This document shows positions 1 through 9,329 of a stretch of 64,000 nucleotides of DNA, one piece after another (position 1 is the first letter of the stretch; the number at the start of each line of letters is the position of its first letter). The translations under genes and the position numbers were made by a program. The notes under the pieces were generated by a model. It ran no database searches. It was not told the origin of the DNA and saw only the letters and a list, made by a program, of their open reading frames with translations. Source of the DNA: Palsa-1248 sp963737835 (lineage in GTDB: Bacteria > Gemmatimonadota > Gemmatimonadetes > Gemmatimonadales > Gemmatimonadaceae). The stretch covers positions 3,348,001-3,412,000 of the forward strand of contig CAVTUH010000001.1 in the NCBI GenBank assembly GCA_963737835.1. The letters are read 5' to 3'.

Positions 1-1
1 C

Positions 2-529
2 GTGAACTACCTGACATTCGGCCGTCTGCCCGCCGTCGACAGCGAAGGGCGTCCGCTCTTCGCCTACGGCCAGCGGATCCACGACGTCTGCTCGCGGCGC
101 GCACACTACGATGCTGGTCAGTTCGTCGAGACATTCGACGACGACGCGGCGCGCAAGGGGTGGTGCCTCTACAAGGTCGGCTGTAAAGGGCCGGCGACGT
201 TTTCACCGTGCCCGGTCTTCATGTGGAATGACCACACGAGTTGGCCGATCGGCGCTGGCCACCCGTGCCTCGGGTGCACCGAGCGATCGTTCTGGGACGT
301 GATGACGCCGTTCTATGGTCGACTGCCCAACGTCACGGGACTCGGTGTCGAGCGCACGGCCGACATCATGGGTGCGGCGCTCGCGATTGGCGCGGTTGGT
401 GGTGTCATCGCGCATGCCGCAGCGACCGGGATCCACCAGGTCCGCGAGCGAAATCGTGCCCGAGAGTTGCCGGTGATCCCCGATATCCCTTCTTCCCCGC
501 CTTCCGGGCCCAGCCATGGCTCCGATTAA
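2..529 (+). CDS. hyaA: [NiFe]-hydrogenase small subunit, C-terminal part (5' truncated by window)
   Basis: Electron-transfer subunit of a membrane-bound uptake hydrogenase. The window opens inside the gene; about 175 C-terminal residues are present. The HyaA-type string IHDVCSRRAHYDAG is followed by GWCLYKVGCKGP and by GHPCLGC, which supply His/Cys ligands of the distal and medial iron-sulfur clusters. A hydrophobic segment near residues 122-140 (MGAALAIGAVGGVIAHAA) is the usual C-terminal membrane anchor, followed by a basic tail. The stop overlaps the start of hyaB by 14 bases, so the two are translationally coupled. The proximal-cluster cysteines, which would tell whether the enzyme is oxygen-tolerant, lie upstream of the window. 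Confidence 0.95.
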   Translation: MNYLTFGRLPAVDSEGRPLFAYGQRIHDVCSRRAHYDAGQFVETFDDDAARKGWCLYKVGCKGPATFSPCPVFMWNDHTSWPIGAGHPCLGCTERSFWDVMTPFYGRLPNVTGLGVERTADIMGAALAIGAVGGVIAHAAATGIHQVRERNRARELPVIPDIPSSPPSGPSHGSD

Positions 530-2231
530 GGTCGTCGTCGACCCGATCACGCGCATCGAAGGGCACCTCCGCATCGAAGCACAGGCGGAGAACGGCCGCA
601 TCGCCAACGCCTGGGCGTCCTCGACGCAGTTTCGCGGCATCGAGCTCGTGATGCAGGGTCGCGATCCCCGCGACGCGTGGGCTTTTGCACAGCGCATCTG
701 CGGCGTCTGCACGGTTGTCCATGCCGTCGCCTCATTGCGCGCGGTGGAGGACGCGCTCGACATCCACATCCCGGCGAACGCGAACCTCATTCGGAATCTC
801 GTCACCGGGATGCAGTTCGTGCACGACCACGTGATGCACTTCTACCATCTGCACGCGCTCGACTGGGTCGACGTCGTCTCGGCGCTCAAGGCCGACCCCG
901 CGAAGGCCGCGGGAATCGCCGCGTCGCTCTCGCCATACCCAGGGAACTCGGTGGCACACTTCCGTGAGGTGCAGGACCGCCTCAAGAAGTTTGTCGGCAG
1001 TGGCCAGCTGGGCATCTTTGCGAACGGGTACTGGGGGCATCCGGCGTACGTCTTGCCGCCGGAGGTGAACCTGCTCGCAGTGGTGCACTACCTCGACGCG
1101 CTCGACTGGCAGCGCGACGTCGTCCGGTTGCACACGATCTTCGGTGGGAAAAACCCGCACCCCAATTTCCTGGTTGGCGGGATGGCGTCGGCGATCTCGC
1201 TCGACGGGTTGACGACGATCAATGCCGCGCGCCTCACTGAGATCCACGATCTCATCGCGAAGGCGCAGCAATTTGCCGAGCAGGTCTACTGGCCCGATCT
1301 CGTGGCCATTGCGGGCTACTACAAGGACTGGGCGAAGATCGGCGGCGGTACGAAAAACTTTCTCGCCTGTGGCGAGTTCCCGGAGAGCGACGTCCGGAAC
1401 GTGGGCTCACTCTATTTTCCGCGGGGCATCATCGCCAACGGCGACCTGAGCCGTGTTGAGCCCTACGATCACAACGGCGTCGCCGAGTACATTCACAGCT
1501 CGTGGTACACCTACGACGGTGGCGACGAGAAGGGGCTGCACCCGTATGACGGACAGACCAAGCCCAAGTACACGGGACCGCCGACGCCCTGGAAATACCT
1601 GCAAGACGAGTCGAAGTACTCCTCGATGAAGGCGCCGCGGTACAACGGCTTGCCGATGCAGGTGGGACCGCTCGCCCGCATGCTCGTCGCGTACGGCTCC
1701 GGCCACCCCGACGTGAAGCCCCTCGTGACCGAAACGCTGGCCACGCTCGGCGTCGGTCCGGAGGCGCTGTTCTCGACGCTCGGTCGCACGGCTGCTCGCG
1801 GCATCGAAACCCTGGTCATCGCTCGGCGTCTCAGTACCTGGTACGACGCCCTCGTCAAGCGCATCGGCGCCGGCGACGTGCGGACATTCGACGATTCGAA
1901 ATGGGATCCCGCGACCTGGCCACGGACGACGCGGGGCTACGGCTATGTGGATGCGCCGCGCGGCGCGCTCGGGCACTGGGTCGAGATTGGCAATGGGAAG
2001 ATCACCCGGTACCAGTGCGTCGTACCGAGCACATGGAACTGCTCGCCCCGTGACGAGAAAGGGCAGATGGGGCCCTACGAAGCGGCGTTGGTGGATAATC
2101 ATCCGCTCCGCAACCCCGAGCAACCGCTCGAGATCCTGCGGACGATCCATTCGTTCGATCCGTGCATGGCCTGCGGCGTCCACGTGCTCGACGCCAAGGG
2201 AGACGTCATCACGCGCATCACGGTGCACTGA
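516..2231 (+). CDS. hyaB: [NiFe]-hydrogenase large subunit
   Basis: Catalytic subunit carrying the NiFe(CN)2CO centre; it oxidises H2 at the membrane. It has 571 residues, close to E. coli HyaB. The N-terminal motif RICGVC and the C-terminal motif DPCMACGVH supply the four cysteine ligands. The residues after that His (VLDAKGDVITRITVH) are the extension removed by the HyaD protease once nickel is in place. The segment HDHVMHFYHLHALDWVDV is strongly HyaB-like and argues for group 1 (membrane-bound, respiratory). The stop overlaps the ATG of hyaC (TGATG). The downstream hyp genes indicate that maturation is encoded in the same operon. Confidence 0.97.
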   Translation: MAPIKVVVDPITRIEGHLRIEAQAENGRIANAWASSTQFRGIELVMQGRDPRDAWAFAQRICGVCTVVHAVASLRAVEDALDIHIPANANLIRNLVTGMQFVHDHVMHFYHLHALDWVDVVSALKADPAKAAGIAASLSPYPGNSVAHFREVQDRLKKFVGSGQLGIFANGYWGHPAYVLPPEVNLLAVVHYLDALDWQRDVVRLHTIFGGKNPHPNFLVGGMASAISLDGLTTINAARLTEIHDLIAKAQQFAEQVYWPDLVAIAGYYKDWAKIGGGTKNFLACGEFPESDVRNVGSLYFPRGIIANGDLSRVEPYDHNGVAEYIHSSWYTYDGGDEKGLHPYDGQTKPKYTGPPTPWKYLQDESKYSSMKAPRYNGLPMQVGPLARMLVAYGSGHPDVKPLVTETLATLGVGPEALFSTLGRTAARGIETLVIARRLSTWYDALVKRIGAGDVRTFDDSKWDPATWPRTTRGYGYVDAPRGALGHWVEIGNGKITRYQCVVPSTWNCSPRDEKGQMGPYEAALVDNHPLRNPEQPLEILRTIHSFDPCMACGVHVLDAKGDVITRITVH

Positions 2232-3013
2232 TGTCATCCACGCCGTCCGCCACGGGGCCAGGGACCCCCGCCTTCGGCCGGCGCCCCCACGCGAGGCTGC
2301 CGTTTTCGCTGACGCACGAGGTGGGAGCGCCGCAGGGGTCCTACCGTTGGGTCTATCTCTGGCACTGGCCCATTCGCGCAATGCATTGGGCGGCGGCAGT
2401 GTCGATCGTGGTGCTGATCGTGACCGGTTTCTACATAGGCGCGCCCTACTTTGCTCCGCCACAGAGCACGAGCACGCCCTACCTCATGGGCTGGATCCGA
2501 CTCACCCATTTCCTGGCGGCGGGCGTGCTGGTCGCGACAGGGATCGTCCGCCTGTACTGGCTCATCGCCGGCGACAAGTTCGAGCGCCTCCCCGCCCTCT
2601 TCCCAGTTCGGAGGCGGGACTGGGTCAACCTGTACCGCATGGTCAAGTACTACCTCATGATCCATCCGGAGCGTGCGCCGCACTACCTGGGGCACAATCC
2701 GCTACAGCAGCTGTCGTACACGCTGGTGTATGTCGTCACGTTCGTCATGGTGCTGACCGGCTTCTCGCTCTACGGCCAGTCAAATCCGGGCGGGCTGATC
2801 TACGTCGCGTTCGCCTGGGTCCCGCAGCTGCTTGGCGGCCTGCAGGTCGTCCGGTTCGTACATCATGTCACCACGTGGTTCTTCCTCATCTTCATCCCGC
2901 TCCACATTTACCTCGCCGTCCGCTCTGATGTCATCGAGCGCTCCGGCGCCATCACGTCGATCGTGAGCGGCGGGCGATTCGTTGAGGCCGACGAGCGGTA
3001 TGCGGACGAGTGA
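2231..3013 (+). CDS. hyaC: Ni/Fe-hydrogenase b-type cytochrome subunit
   Basis: Di-heme membrane cytochrome b that anchors HyaAB and passes electrons from H2 to quinone. It has 260 residues. Four hydrophobic helices are visible: about 50-70 (AAAVSIVVLIVTGFYIG), 90-110 (THFLAAGVLVATGIVRLYW), 160-180 (YVVTFVMVLTGFSLYG) and 215-235 (TTWFFLIFIPLHIYLAV). Candidate heme histidines are HW in the first helix, H in the second and FVHHVTTWFF...PLHIY in the last. The ATG at 2231 is chosen because it overlaps the hyaB stop and because the earlier in-frame codons lie inside hyaB. The 3' end overlaps hyaD by 14 bases. Confidence 0.94.
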   Translation: MSSTPSATGPGTPAFGRRPHARLPFSLTHEVGAPQGSYRWVYLWHWPIRAMHWAAAVSIVVLIVTGFYIGAPYFAPPQSTSTPYLMGWIRLTHFLAAGVLVATGIVRLYWLIAGDKFERLPALFPVRRRDWVNLYRMVKYYLMIHPERAPHYLGHNPLQQLSYTLVYVVTFVMVLTGFSLYGQSNPGGLIYVAFAWVPQLLGGLQVVRFVHHVTTWFFLIFIPLHIYLAVRSDVIERSGAITSIVSGGRFVEADERYADE

Positions 3014-3512
3014 TCCGACCGGCGGCACCGTCGTCCTGGCCCTGGGCAATCCGCTCATGGGGGATGACGGGCTAGGTGCGACAGTGCTGCGCCGCCTCCA
3101 ACGTTGGGACTGGGGACACGACGTGACGATCGTCAATGGCGAGACGTGGGGACTCAGACTGCTGCCGACGGTGGAGGCGGCGGATCGGTTGCTCGTCATC
3201 GACGCGATCGACGTGGGCGCCGCGCCCGGGACGATCATCACGCTCAATGCCAACGAGCTGCCACGGCGCCTCGATCTGTCGATCTCGCCGCATCAGGTGG
3301 GCTTGCGCAATGTGCTCGCCCTCGCCGAGTTGCGAGGCACCTATCCGAGCGCGATCACGGCGATCGGCGCGCAGCCGGAACGGGTCGTGTTTGGCGAGCC
3401 GCTGTCGGTACCGGTCGCGGCGGCGGTCGACGGCGTCACCGCGCTGAGTGCCTCGCAGCTGACGGCCTGGGGCCACCACGCGTCTGAGCGGCCGGAGTCG
3501 GCGTGTGCATGA
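3000..3512 (+). CDS. hyaD: Hydrogenase maturation endopeptidase
   Basis: Nickel-dependent protease that trims the C-terminus of the large subunit after the active site is built. It has 170 residues. The family motif ALGNPLMGDDGLG lies near the N-terminus, IDAIDVG near residue 66 and SPHQVGL near residue 97; these carry the acidic and His residues that sense Ni in the HybD/HycI family. The ATG at 3000 overlaps hyaC; a TTG 18 bases earlier would add six residues inside hyaC and is less likely. The gene is followed without a gap by hypA. Confidence 0.93.
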   Translation: MRTSDPTGGTVVLALGNPLMGDDGLGATVLRRLQRWDWGHDVTIVNGETWGLRLLPTVEAADRLLVIDAIDVGAAPGTIITLNANELPRRLDLSISPHQVGLRNVLALAELRGTYPSAITAIGAQPERVVFGEPLSVPVAAAVDGVTALSASQLTAWGHHASERPESACA

Positions 3513-3765
3513 GATGAGCATCGCGCTCGAGATCTGCCGCATGGCGGAAACGCACGTGGGGGCGGAGGCGCTGGCCAATGTCGTGACCGTCGCCGTGGAT
3601 GTCGGGGACGATGCCGGAGTCGACCTTGCGAGCCTGGACTTCTGTCTGCACGCGGTCCTCGCCGGGCCGCCCTTTGCTCGGGCACGGCCCGTCTTTTTGC
3701 GCTGTCCTGGTGATGTACTCCGCGTGCGGTACTTCGAGGTCGACGATGACCATCCGGCGCATTGA
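3505..3765 (+). CDS. hypA: Short HypA nickel-insertion protein lacking the zinc domain
   Basis: HypA delivers Ni to the hydrogenase large subunit with HypB. The GTG at 3505 is the start because it gives MHEMSIALEIC, whose N-terminal MHE motif binds Ni in this family. The protein has only 86 residues against about 113-118 normally. The two CxxC motifs and the zinc loop between them are absent: after GPPFARARPVFLRC the chain goes straight to PGDVLRVRYFEVDD, which aligns with the last strand of normal HypA. The reading frame is clean, so this looks like a tidy internal deletion rather than a frameshift. The 3' end overlaps hypB by 20 bases. Confidence 0.85.
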   Translation: MHEMSIALEICRMAETHVGAEALANVVTVAVDVGDDAGVDLASLDFCLHAVLAGPPFARARPVFLRCPGDVLRVRYFEVDDDHPAH

Positions 3766-4435
3766 GCTGCGCGAGCGCGTCATGGCGCGCAACGACGAAA
3801 TCGCCTGCGGGATCCGAGAAAGACTCCGCGCCAGCGGGACCGTCGCCATCAATCTCGTCTCGTCGCCGGGAGCCGGTAAGACGACCCTGCTCGAACGTAC
3901 GCTCGACGCGCTGGGCAGCGAGATAGCGATTGCGGTGATCGTGGGAGACGTGCAGACGGAGAACGACGCCCGACGCCTCGAGCGGCATACCGCGCAGTTG
4001 GTACATGCCGTCGTGACGGGCGGCGCCTGTCACCTCGACGCTCGACAGGTCGAGACTGCGCTGGAGGCGCTTGCACTCCGAGACGTCCAGCTCGTGTTCA
4101 TCGAGAATGTCGGCAATCTCGTTTGTCCTGCCGCGTGGGACCTCGGGGAATCGGCGAAAGTGGTGCTGTTCTCCGTGACCGAGGGCGAGGATAAACCAGC
4201 GAAGTACCCGTCGGTCTTCCAGCGCGCGCAATACGCAGTGTTTACGAAGATCGATTTGCTCCCCTACGTGCCGTTCGACCTCGAGGCAGCGAAGCGCTGT
4301 GCGCGAGACGTCAATCCCAACCTCCTGTGCGTCACCACATCGGCGCTGACCGGCGAGGGCCTGAATGATTGGTATGCACTGCTTCGCCAGCTGGTGTGCG
4401 AAGCGCGGGCTGCCGCTCACGCGGTCGTCGCATGA
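3746..4435 (+). CDS. hypB: Hydrogenase nickel incorporation GTPase
   Basis: SIMIBI-class GTPase that drives nickel transfer during hydrogenase assembly. It has 229 residues. The P-loop SSPGAGKT lies near residue 38, VGDVQTENDA follows, GGACHLDA carries the Cys-His metal site of the G domain, and FTKIDLLPY is the base-recognition motif. There is no N-terminal His-rich stretch or CxxCGC high-affinity nickel site, so it is the minimal form. The ATG at 3746 is preferred: it lies inside the hypA tail and gives a normal N-terminus (MTIRRIELRERVMARNDEIA). The stop overlaps the hypF ATG (ATGA). Confidence 0.95.
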   Translation: MTIRRIELRERVMARNDEIACGIRERLRASGTVAINLVSSPGAGKTTLLERTLDALGSEIAIAVIVGDVQTENDARRLERHTAQLVHAVVTGGACHLDARQVETALEALALRDVQLVFIENVGNLVCPAAWDLGESAKVVLFSVTEGEDKPAKYPSVFQRAQYAVFTKIDLLPYVPFDLEAAKRCARDVNPNLLCVTTSALTGEGLNDWYALLRQLVCEARAAAHAVVA

Positions 4436-6789
4436 CGGGCACTGCTGAACGAGCATCGGTGCACGCCGCCAGGCGCGTGCGGGTCACCGGCATCGTTCAG
4501 GGCGTGGGGTTCCGTCCGTTTGTCTATCGGCTCGCGACTGGGCTTGGCCTGCGAGGCTGGGTCCGCAACTGCGCGGGTGAGGTCGAGATCCTCGTTGATG
4601 GCGACGGCGTCGCGGTGAGTGACTTTCTCTGCCAGCTCGAGCGCCGCGCGCCACCGCGTGCCCGCATCGTGTCACTGGATTTGGCCGACGCGCCGCCGGG
4701 CCACGCGACAGCGTTCTCCATTCTGGAAAGCGAGGAGGCGCGCGACACCCGGTCATCGCTGCCTCCCAATGTCGCCATCTGTACGTCGTGCGAGGCGGAG
4801 CTGTTCGACCCTTCGAACGCGCGATTCCGTTATCCATTCATCACGTGCACCGACTGCGGGCCGCGCTACTCCCTGATCGACGCACTGCCATATGATCGCA
4901 CGCGCACGAGCATGCGTGCTTTTGTCGCATGTCGGCGGTGCGCGGCGGAGTACCGATCGCCTACAGATCGCCGGTATCACAGCCAGACGAACAGTTGCCC
5001 CGCGTGTGGGCCAGCACTGTGGTACGAAGGCGCTCTCCCCGCTGCGCGCGTCGCCGGCACGGAGGCTGCACTCCGCGCGGCCGCGGCAACCGTGGCTGCC
5101 GGCGGGATCCTGGCACTCCGAGGCGTGGGCGGATTTCACCTCGCCGTGCTGGCCACACACGAGGGGGCGATCGCTCGTTTGCGGGAGCGGAAGGGCCGGG
5201 AAGCGAAGCCGTTGGCGATCATGGTCCGAACGGTGGAGGAGGCGCGGCAGCTGGCGCGCGTATCCCCAGACGAAGCTTGCCTCCTCGCGAGCGCCGAGCG
5301 GCCCATCGTCCTCTTGAGCGCGGGCACTCACTCCGGGCTGGCTCCGTCTGTCGCGCCGGGAATGCGCACGATCGGCATCATGCTCCCGTACACGCCGCTG
5401 CACTGTCTGTTGCTCGACGCAGTGCGCAGTCCGCTCGTGATGACGAGCGGCAACTGGCGTGGCGCGCCGATCATCACGGATCTTGGTGCCGCACGGTGTG
5501 ACCTCGCTCGCATCGCAGACGGTTTCCTCCTGCACGATCGCGAGATCGTGCGACCGGTCGACGACTCTGTCGTCCGCAGCGCTGGCAGCGCCCTGCAGTT
5601 CATCCGGCGCTCGCGTGGGTATACGTCACTGCCGATCGACCTGCCGATCGCTGCTCCGGGCGGCATCATTGGGCTCGGCGCCCAGCAGAAATCCACGATC
5701 GCGGTGGGGGCAGGCCGCTCGGTGTGGGTGAGCCAGCACATTGGCGATCTCGATACAGTCGAGTCGATCGAGCGTTACAGGTCGGTGATTGCGGATCAGT
5801 GTCGACTCTATCGAATCCACCCGTCCACGATCGCCCGCGACGCACACCCAGGCTACGCGTCGACGGAGGTCGCGGACCAGCTCGCGCACGAGCTCGGGAC
5901 GAACGAGGTTGTCGTCGTGCAGCACCACCACGCGCACATCGCGGCCGTGCTCGCCGAACATGGATTCACTGAACCGGCCCTCGGTGTCGCCTGGGACGGC
6001 ACCGGCTACGGGACCGACGGGCACCTGTGGGGCGCCGAGCTGCTGCTCGCCGATCTCGCGGGGTACACGCGCGTCGCACATCTGCCCTATGTCCCGCTCC
6101 CGGGCGGCGAGCTCGCCATTGCGAACCCGTGGCGCACAGTCGTGGGTTATCTGGCGGGCGCGCCATGGGCAGCCCCCAGCTTTCGCCTGGCGTTCTGTGG
6201 CATCTCGCCGCGCGAGCAAGAACTGGCGCTCCTCCAAGCGCGACGCGGACTGAACGCGCCACTCGCCTCGTCGATGGGACGCCTGTTCGACGCGGCCGCG
6301 GCCGTGGCGGGACTGCGGCAGCGAGCGCAATTTGAAGGGCAGGCAGCGATGGAGCTGGAGGCGCTGGCTGGCCGACACGCCGGAGCGGTCTTCCCGCTCG
6401 ACGCGGAGTCGCCACCGGGGATGCTATTCGATCCGGTCCCGCTCTTGGTCGCGTTGGGCGAGCGTGCACAACGGGGGGATGATCGCGCAGTGCTCGCGGC
6501 GTCCTGGCACGACACTATTGTCTCGGTCGCCGCCGCGGCGGTCGTCCGCGCATGCGACGTCGCTGGCGTGACGACCGTCGCGCTGGGCGGCGGCGTATTT
6601 CAGAACGCTCGCCTCCTGTCCGGCTTGACCGAGGAGCTGAGCCGTCGTCGGCTCCGGGTGCTCGTGCCGCGCCGGCTGCCGCCGAATGACGGTGGGTTGA
6701 GCTATGGCCAGCTAGCCGTTGCGGCCGCGGTGCGCGCCGCTGGGCTCGACCAGCCCTGGGTGGGGCGAGGAGCGAACCAATGTGCTTAG
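4432..6789 (+). CDS. hypF: Carbamoyltransferase for hydrogenase cyanide-ligand synthesis
   Basis: Converts carbamoyl phosphate to the carbamoyl group that HypE dehydrates to cyanide. It has 785 residues with the full domain order: an acylphosphatase domain (GIVQGVGFRPFVYRLA, residues about 15-100), a zinc-finger region with CTSCEAEL, CTDCGPRYS, CRRCAAEY and CPACGP (about 115-190), a YrdC-like domain (about 205-400) and a Kae1/TobZ-like carbamoyltransferase domain (HHHAHIAAVLAEHG and GVAWDGTGYGTDG). The ATG at 4432 overlaps the hypB stop. The 3' end overlaps hypC by 10 bases. Confidence 0.96.
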   Translation: MTGTAERASVHAARRVRVTGIVQGVGFRPFVYRLATGLGLRGWVRNCAGEVEILVDGDGVAVSDFLCQLERRAPPRARIVSLDLADAPPGHATAFSILESEEARDTRSSLPPNVAICTSCEAELFDPSNARFRYPFITCTDCGPRYSLIDALPYDRTRTSMRAFVACRRCAAEYRSPTDRRYHSQTNSCPACGPALWYEGALPAARVAGTEAALRAAAATVAAGGILALRGVGGFHLAVLATHEGAIARLRERKGREAKPLAIMVRTVEEARQLARVSPDEACLLASAERPIVLLSAGTHSGLAPSVAPGMRTIGIMLPYTPLHCLLLDAVRSPLVMTSGNWRGAPIITDLGAARCDLARIADGFLLHDREIVRPVDDSVVRSAGSALQFIRRSRGYTSLPIDLPIAAPGGIIGLGAQQKSTIAVGAGRSVWVSQHIGDLDTVESIERYRSVIADQCRLYRIHPSTIARDAHPGYASTEVADQLAHELGTNEVVVVQHHHAHIAAVLAEHGFTEPALGVAWDGTGYGTDGHLWGAELLLADLAGYTRVAHLPYVPLPGGELAIANPWRTVVGYLAGAPWAAPSFRLAFCGISPREQELALLQARRGLNAPLASSMGRLFDAAAAVAGLRQRAQFEGQAAMELEALAGRHAGAVFPLDAESPPGMLFDPVPLLVALGERAQRGDDRAVLAASWHDTIVSVAAAAVVRACDVAGVTTVALGGGVFQNARLLSGLTEELSRRRLRVLVPRRLPPNDGGLSYGQLAVAAAVRAAGLDQPWVGRGANQCA

Positions 6790-7079
6790 GTGTGCCGGGC
6801 CAAGTCGTCCAGGTCAACGACCGAGTGGCGATCGTCGACTTCTGGGGTGTCCGCCGCGAGACCCGGCTCGACGTGATCGACGAACCGGTCAGTCCGGGTG
6901 ACTACATCCTCAACCACGTCGGGTTCGCGATCCGGAAGATTCCCGCGTCCGAGATTGGTGAGACGCTGGCACTGTATGAGCGGTTACTCGCGGACTCGGA
7001 CGGAGACCTGATGGCGAGCGACGTCCGTGGCGAGATCGATGCAAGCGGCGTGGGAGGCGACCAATGTCCGACCTTGTGA
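6780..7079 (+). CDS. hypC: HypC hydrogenase assembly chaperone
   Basis: Small chaperone that, with HypD, carries the Fe(CN)2CO unit to the large subunit. The N-terminus MCLGVPGQVV contains the essential Cys2 and the OB-fold start typical of HypC/HupF. It has 99 residues, slightly longer than usual because of a hydrophilic C-terminal tail (about residues 80-99) that overlaps hypD by 16 bases. The motif DFWGVRRETRLDVI and GDYILNHVGFAI follow the family pattern closely. Confidence 0.95.
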   Translation: MCLGVPGQVVQVNDRVAIVDFWGVRRETRLDVIDEPVSPGDYILNHVGFAIRKIPASEIGETLALYERLLADSDGDLMASDVRGEIDASGVGGDQCPTL

Positions 7080-8196
7080 CGCTCCAAGCAGGCAGTGAGC
7101 TCAAGTTCCGGGATTCCACACGGGCGCACGCGCTCGCGCAGACGCTTGAACGGCTCTGCACCGAAACTGGTCGCTCGCCCATCTCCCTGATGCACGTTTG
7201 CGGGAGCCACGAGCAGGCCATCGCAAAGTTCGGTCTCCGCGCCGTGCTGCCGCGCGCGCTCGACGTCATCATGGGTCCGGGGTGCCCAGTGTGCGTCACA
7301 GACCTTCCGGAGGTCGATGAGGCCGTCGTGCTCGCTCAAGACGGCGTGCGGATCGCGACGTACGGGGACATGCTCAAGGTCCCAGGCAGTGCGTACTCAC
7401 TTGCCGACGTGTTGGGCGCCGGCGCTCGCGTAGACGTGGTGTACAGTGCGACACAAGCGGTCGAGCTCGCACGGGACACGAGCGAGGAAGTCGTCTTTTT
7501 CGCCAGCGGGTTCGAGACGACAGCCGTCGCGACTGCCGCGGTCATTCTGGACGATCCCCCCCGAATTTCTCCGTTCTCTCTGCCCACAAGTACATCCCGC
7601 CGGTCATGGAGATCGTTGCGGAGATGCCCGGCACGCGCGTCGAGGGCTTTCTCGCCGCCGGCCACGCGGCCACGATCACAGGGTGGGCAATCTTCGAGCG
7701 ATTCGTCGAGCGACATCAGATCCCCGTCGTCGTAGCCGGGTTCGAGCCTCTCGACATTCTGGCAGGCCTCGTCAAGCTGGTCGAGCTCGTGCGGGACCGC
7801 ACGCCGCGCGTGGTGAACATGTTTCCGCAATGTGTCACTGCGGCGGGCAATCGAAACGCACAAGCACAGCTCTGGCGTGTCTTTCGGACTACGGGTGGGC
7901 GCTGGCGTGGCATTGCGCATGTGCCCAATGGAAACCTGCGACTGCGTGACGAATTCGGGCACCTCGACGCCCGACGCCGATTTCCCATCGACCTGCAGCG
8001 ATTGTGGCGACACGCGCCAGCTGCGCTCACACAACTGTGCGTCTGTGGCGACATCATGGCCGGCATCGCCTCTCCGACGAACTGCTCCCTGTTCGGCCGC
8101 GAATGCGTGCCCGACAGTCCGGTCGGTGCGTGCATGGTGAGTAGTGAGGGGACGTGCCGCATCTGGCATCAGTACGGCGGGCATCCCGAGCTATGA
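7064..8196 (+). CDS. hypD: HypD hydrogenase maturation protein, interrupted by a frameshift in a C7 tract
   Basis: HypD is a [4Fe-4S] redox scaffold on which HypC/HypE assemble the Fe(CN)2CO group. Frame 1 (7064 onward) carries MHVCGSHEQ, GPGCPVCVTDLPEVD and FFASGFETTAVATAAVIL. After DDPP the homology moves to another frame, continuing NFSVLSAHKYIPPVMEIVAEM through CVCGDIMAGIA, NCSLFGRECVPDSPVGACMVSSEGTC to 8196. The break is at seven C at 7556-7562; eight C would restore one open frame reading DDPPPNFSVLSAHK. All key cysteines are kept across both halves, so this is either a sequencing indel, a very recent mutation, or slippage. The stop overlaps hypE (ATGA). Confidence 0.9.
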
Positions 8197-9266
8197 CCAG
8201 CGCGGTGAAGGTCCCACCGATCCCGACGGCGGACCGTGCTGTCACGTTGAGGCATGGTGCCGGCGGACGCGCAATGCGTCGCCTCATTGAGGAGACACTC
8301 GCCACAGGCTATCCAGCGATCCCAAATCTGAACGGTGGGCGCGTGATCGGACTCGCCGCCATGGACGACGGGGCGGCCATCCCGGTGCCGGACGGGTGGC
8401 TCGTGGTGACAACGGACGCCCACGTCATTCATCCCATCGTGTTCCCTGGCGGCGACATCGGGCGCCTCGCGATCTGTGGGACGGTCAACGATCTGGCCAT
8501 GATGGGAGCGACCGACCCACTCGGCCTCACCTGCGCCGTCATCGTGGAAGATGGGTTCCCGCGGCCCGAGCTCGAACGCGTGCACCGTTCGATGGTCGAG
8601 GCCTGCGCGGAAGCGGAGACCACGGTCGTCACAGGAGACACCAAGGTCATGGGCCGCGGGGAAGTCGACGGGTTGGTCCTGGTAACGACCGGCGTCGGAC
8701 TCGCGCCCGCCGTGGTCTCCGACGCCGGGCTCCGACTCGGTGACCGGCTCATCATCACAGGCACAGTCGGCGACCACGGGATCGCCCTCATGGTAAAGCG
8801 GCACGGGCTCTCGTTCGAACAGGAGTTGCGCTCTGACGTGGCACCCCTGAACGGACTCGTTCGGTCCGCGCTCGCAGCAGCTGACGGCGCGATCGTCGCA
8901 ATGAAGGATCCCACGCGTGGCGGCGTCGCGAGTTGCCTCCACGAGATGGCAGAAAAGGCAGGTGTGTGCATCATGATCCACGAGCAGGCCGTGCCAATCC
9001 ATTCAGCGGTGCGCTCGGCCGCCGAGCTGCTGGGGCTCGACCCATTCCAGATCGCCAACGAGGGCAAAGCGATCGTGGCGGTACGCGGAGACGATCCGGT
9101 GGTGGAGCGTGTGCTGGCGGCGTTGCGTGCGCATCCCCTGGGCAGGGACGCGGCGGTCATCGGCGAGTGCATTGCCGGCCCTGCCGGACGGGTCGTGCTC
9201 GATACAGGGATCGGACGGCGGCTCATGACCGAAGTGGAAGGCGACCCGTTGCCGCGCATCTGCTGA
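8193..9266 (+). CDS. hypE: Hydrogenase maturation carbamoyl dehydratase
   Basis: ATP-dependent enzyme of the PurM/SelD fold that turns the HypF-loaded thiocarbamate into thiocyanate, the source of the cyanide ligands. It has 357 residues. LRHGAGGRAMRRLI near the start, TTDAHVIHPIVFPGGDIGRLAICGTVNDLAMMGA in two parts of the nucleotide-binding site, and DPTRGGVAS are typical. The C-terminus ends LPRIC, with the terminal Cys that carries the carbamoyl group. The ATG at 8193 overlaps the hypD stop; the next gene begins about 60 bases downstream. Confidence 0.96.
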   Translation: MTSAVKVPPIPTADRAVTLRHGAGGRAMRRLIEETLATGYPAIPNLNGGRVIGLAAMDDGAAIPVPDGWLVVTTDAHVIHPIVFPGGDIGRLAICGTVNDLAMMGATDPLGLTCAVIVEDGFPRPELERVHRSMVEACAEAETTVVTGDTKVMGRGEVDGLVLVTTGVGLAPAVVSDAGLRLGDRLIITGTVGDHGIALMVKRHGLSFEQELRSDVAPLNGLVRSALAAADGAIVAMKDPTRGGVASCLHEMAEKAGVCIMIHEQAVPIHSAVRSAAELLGLDPFQIANEGKAIVAVRGDDPVVERVLAALRAHPLGRDAAVIGECIAGPAGRVVLDTGIGRRLMTEVEGDPLPRIC

Positions 9267-9329
9267 GCGCGGTTGGAGCACTGTTCGGTGGAATCCAGCA
9301 CTGCGCCGCCACGGGCGGAACGACCCCCA

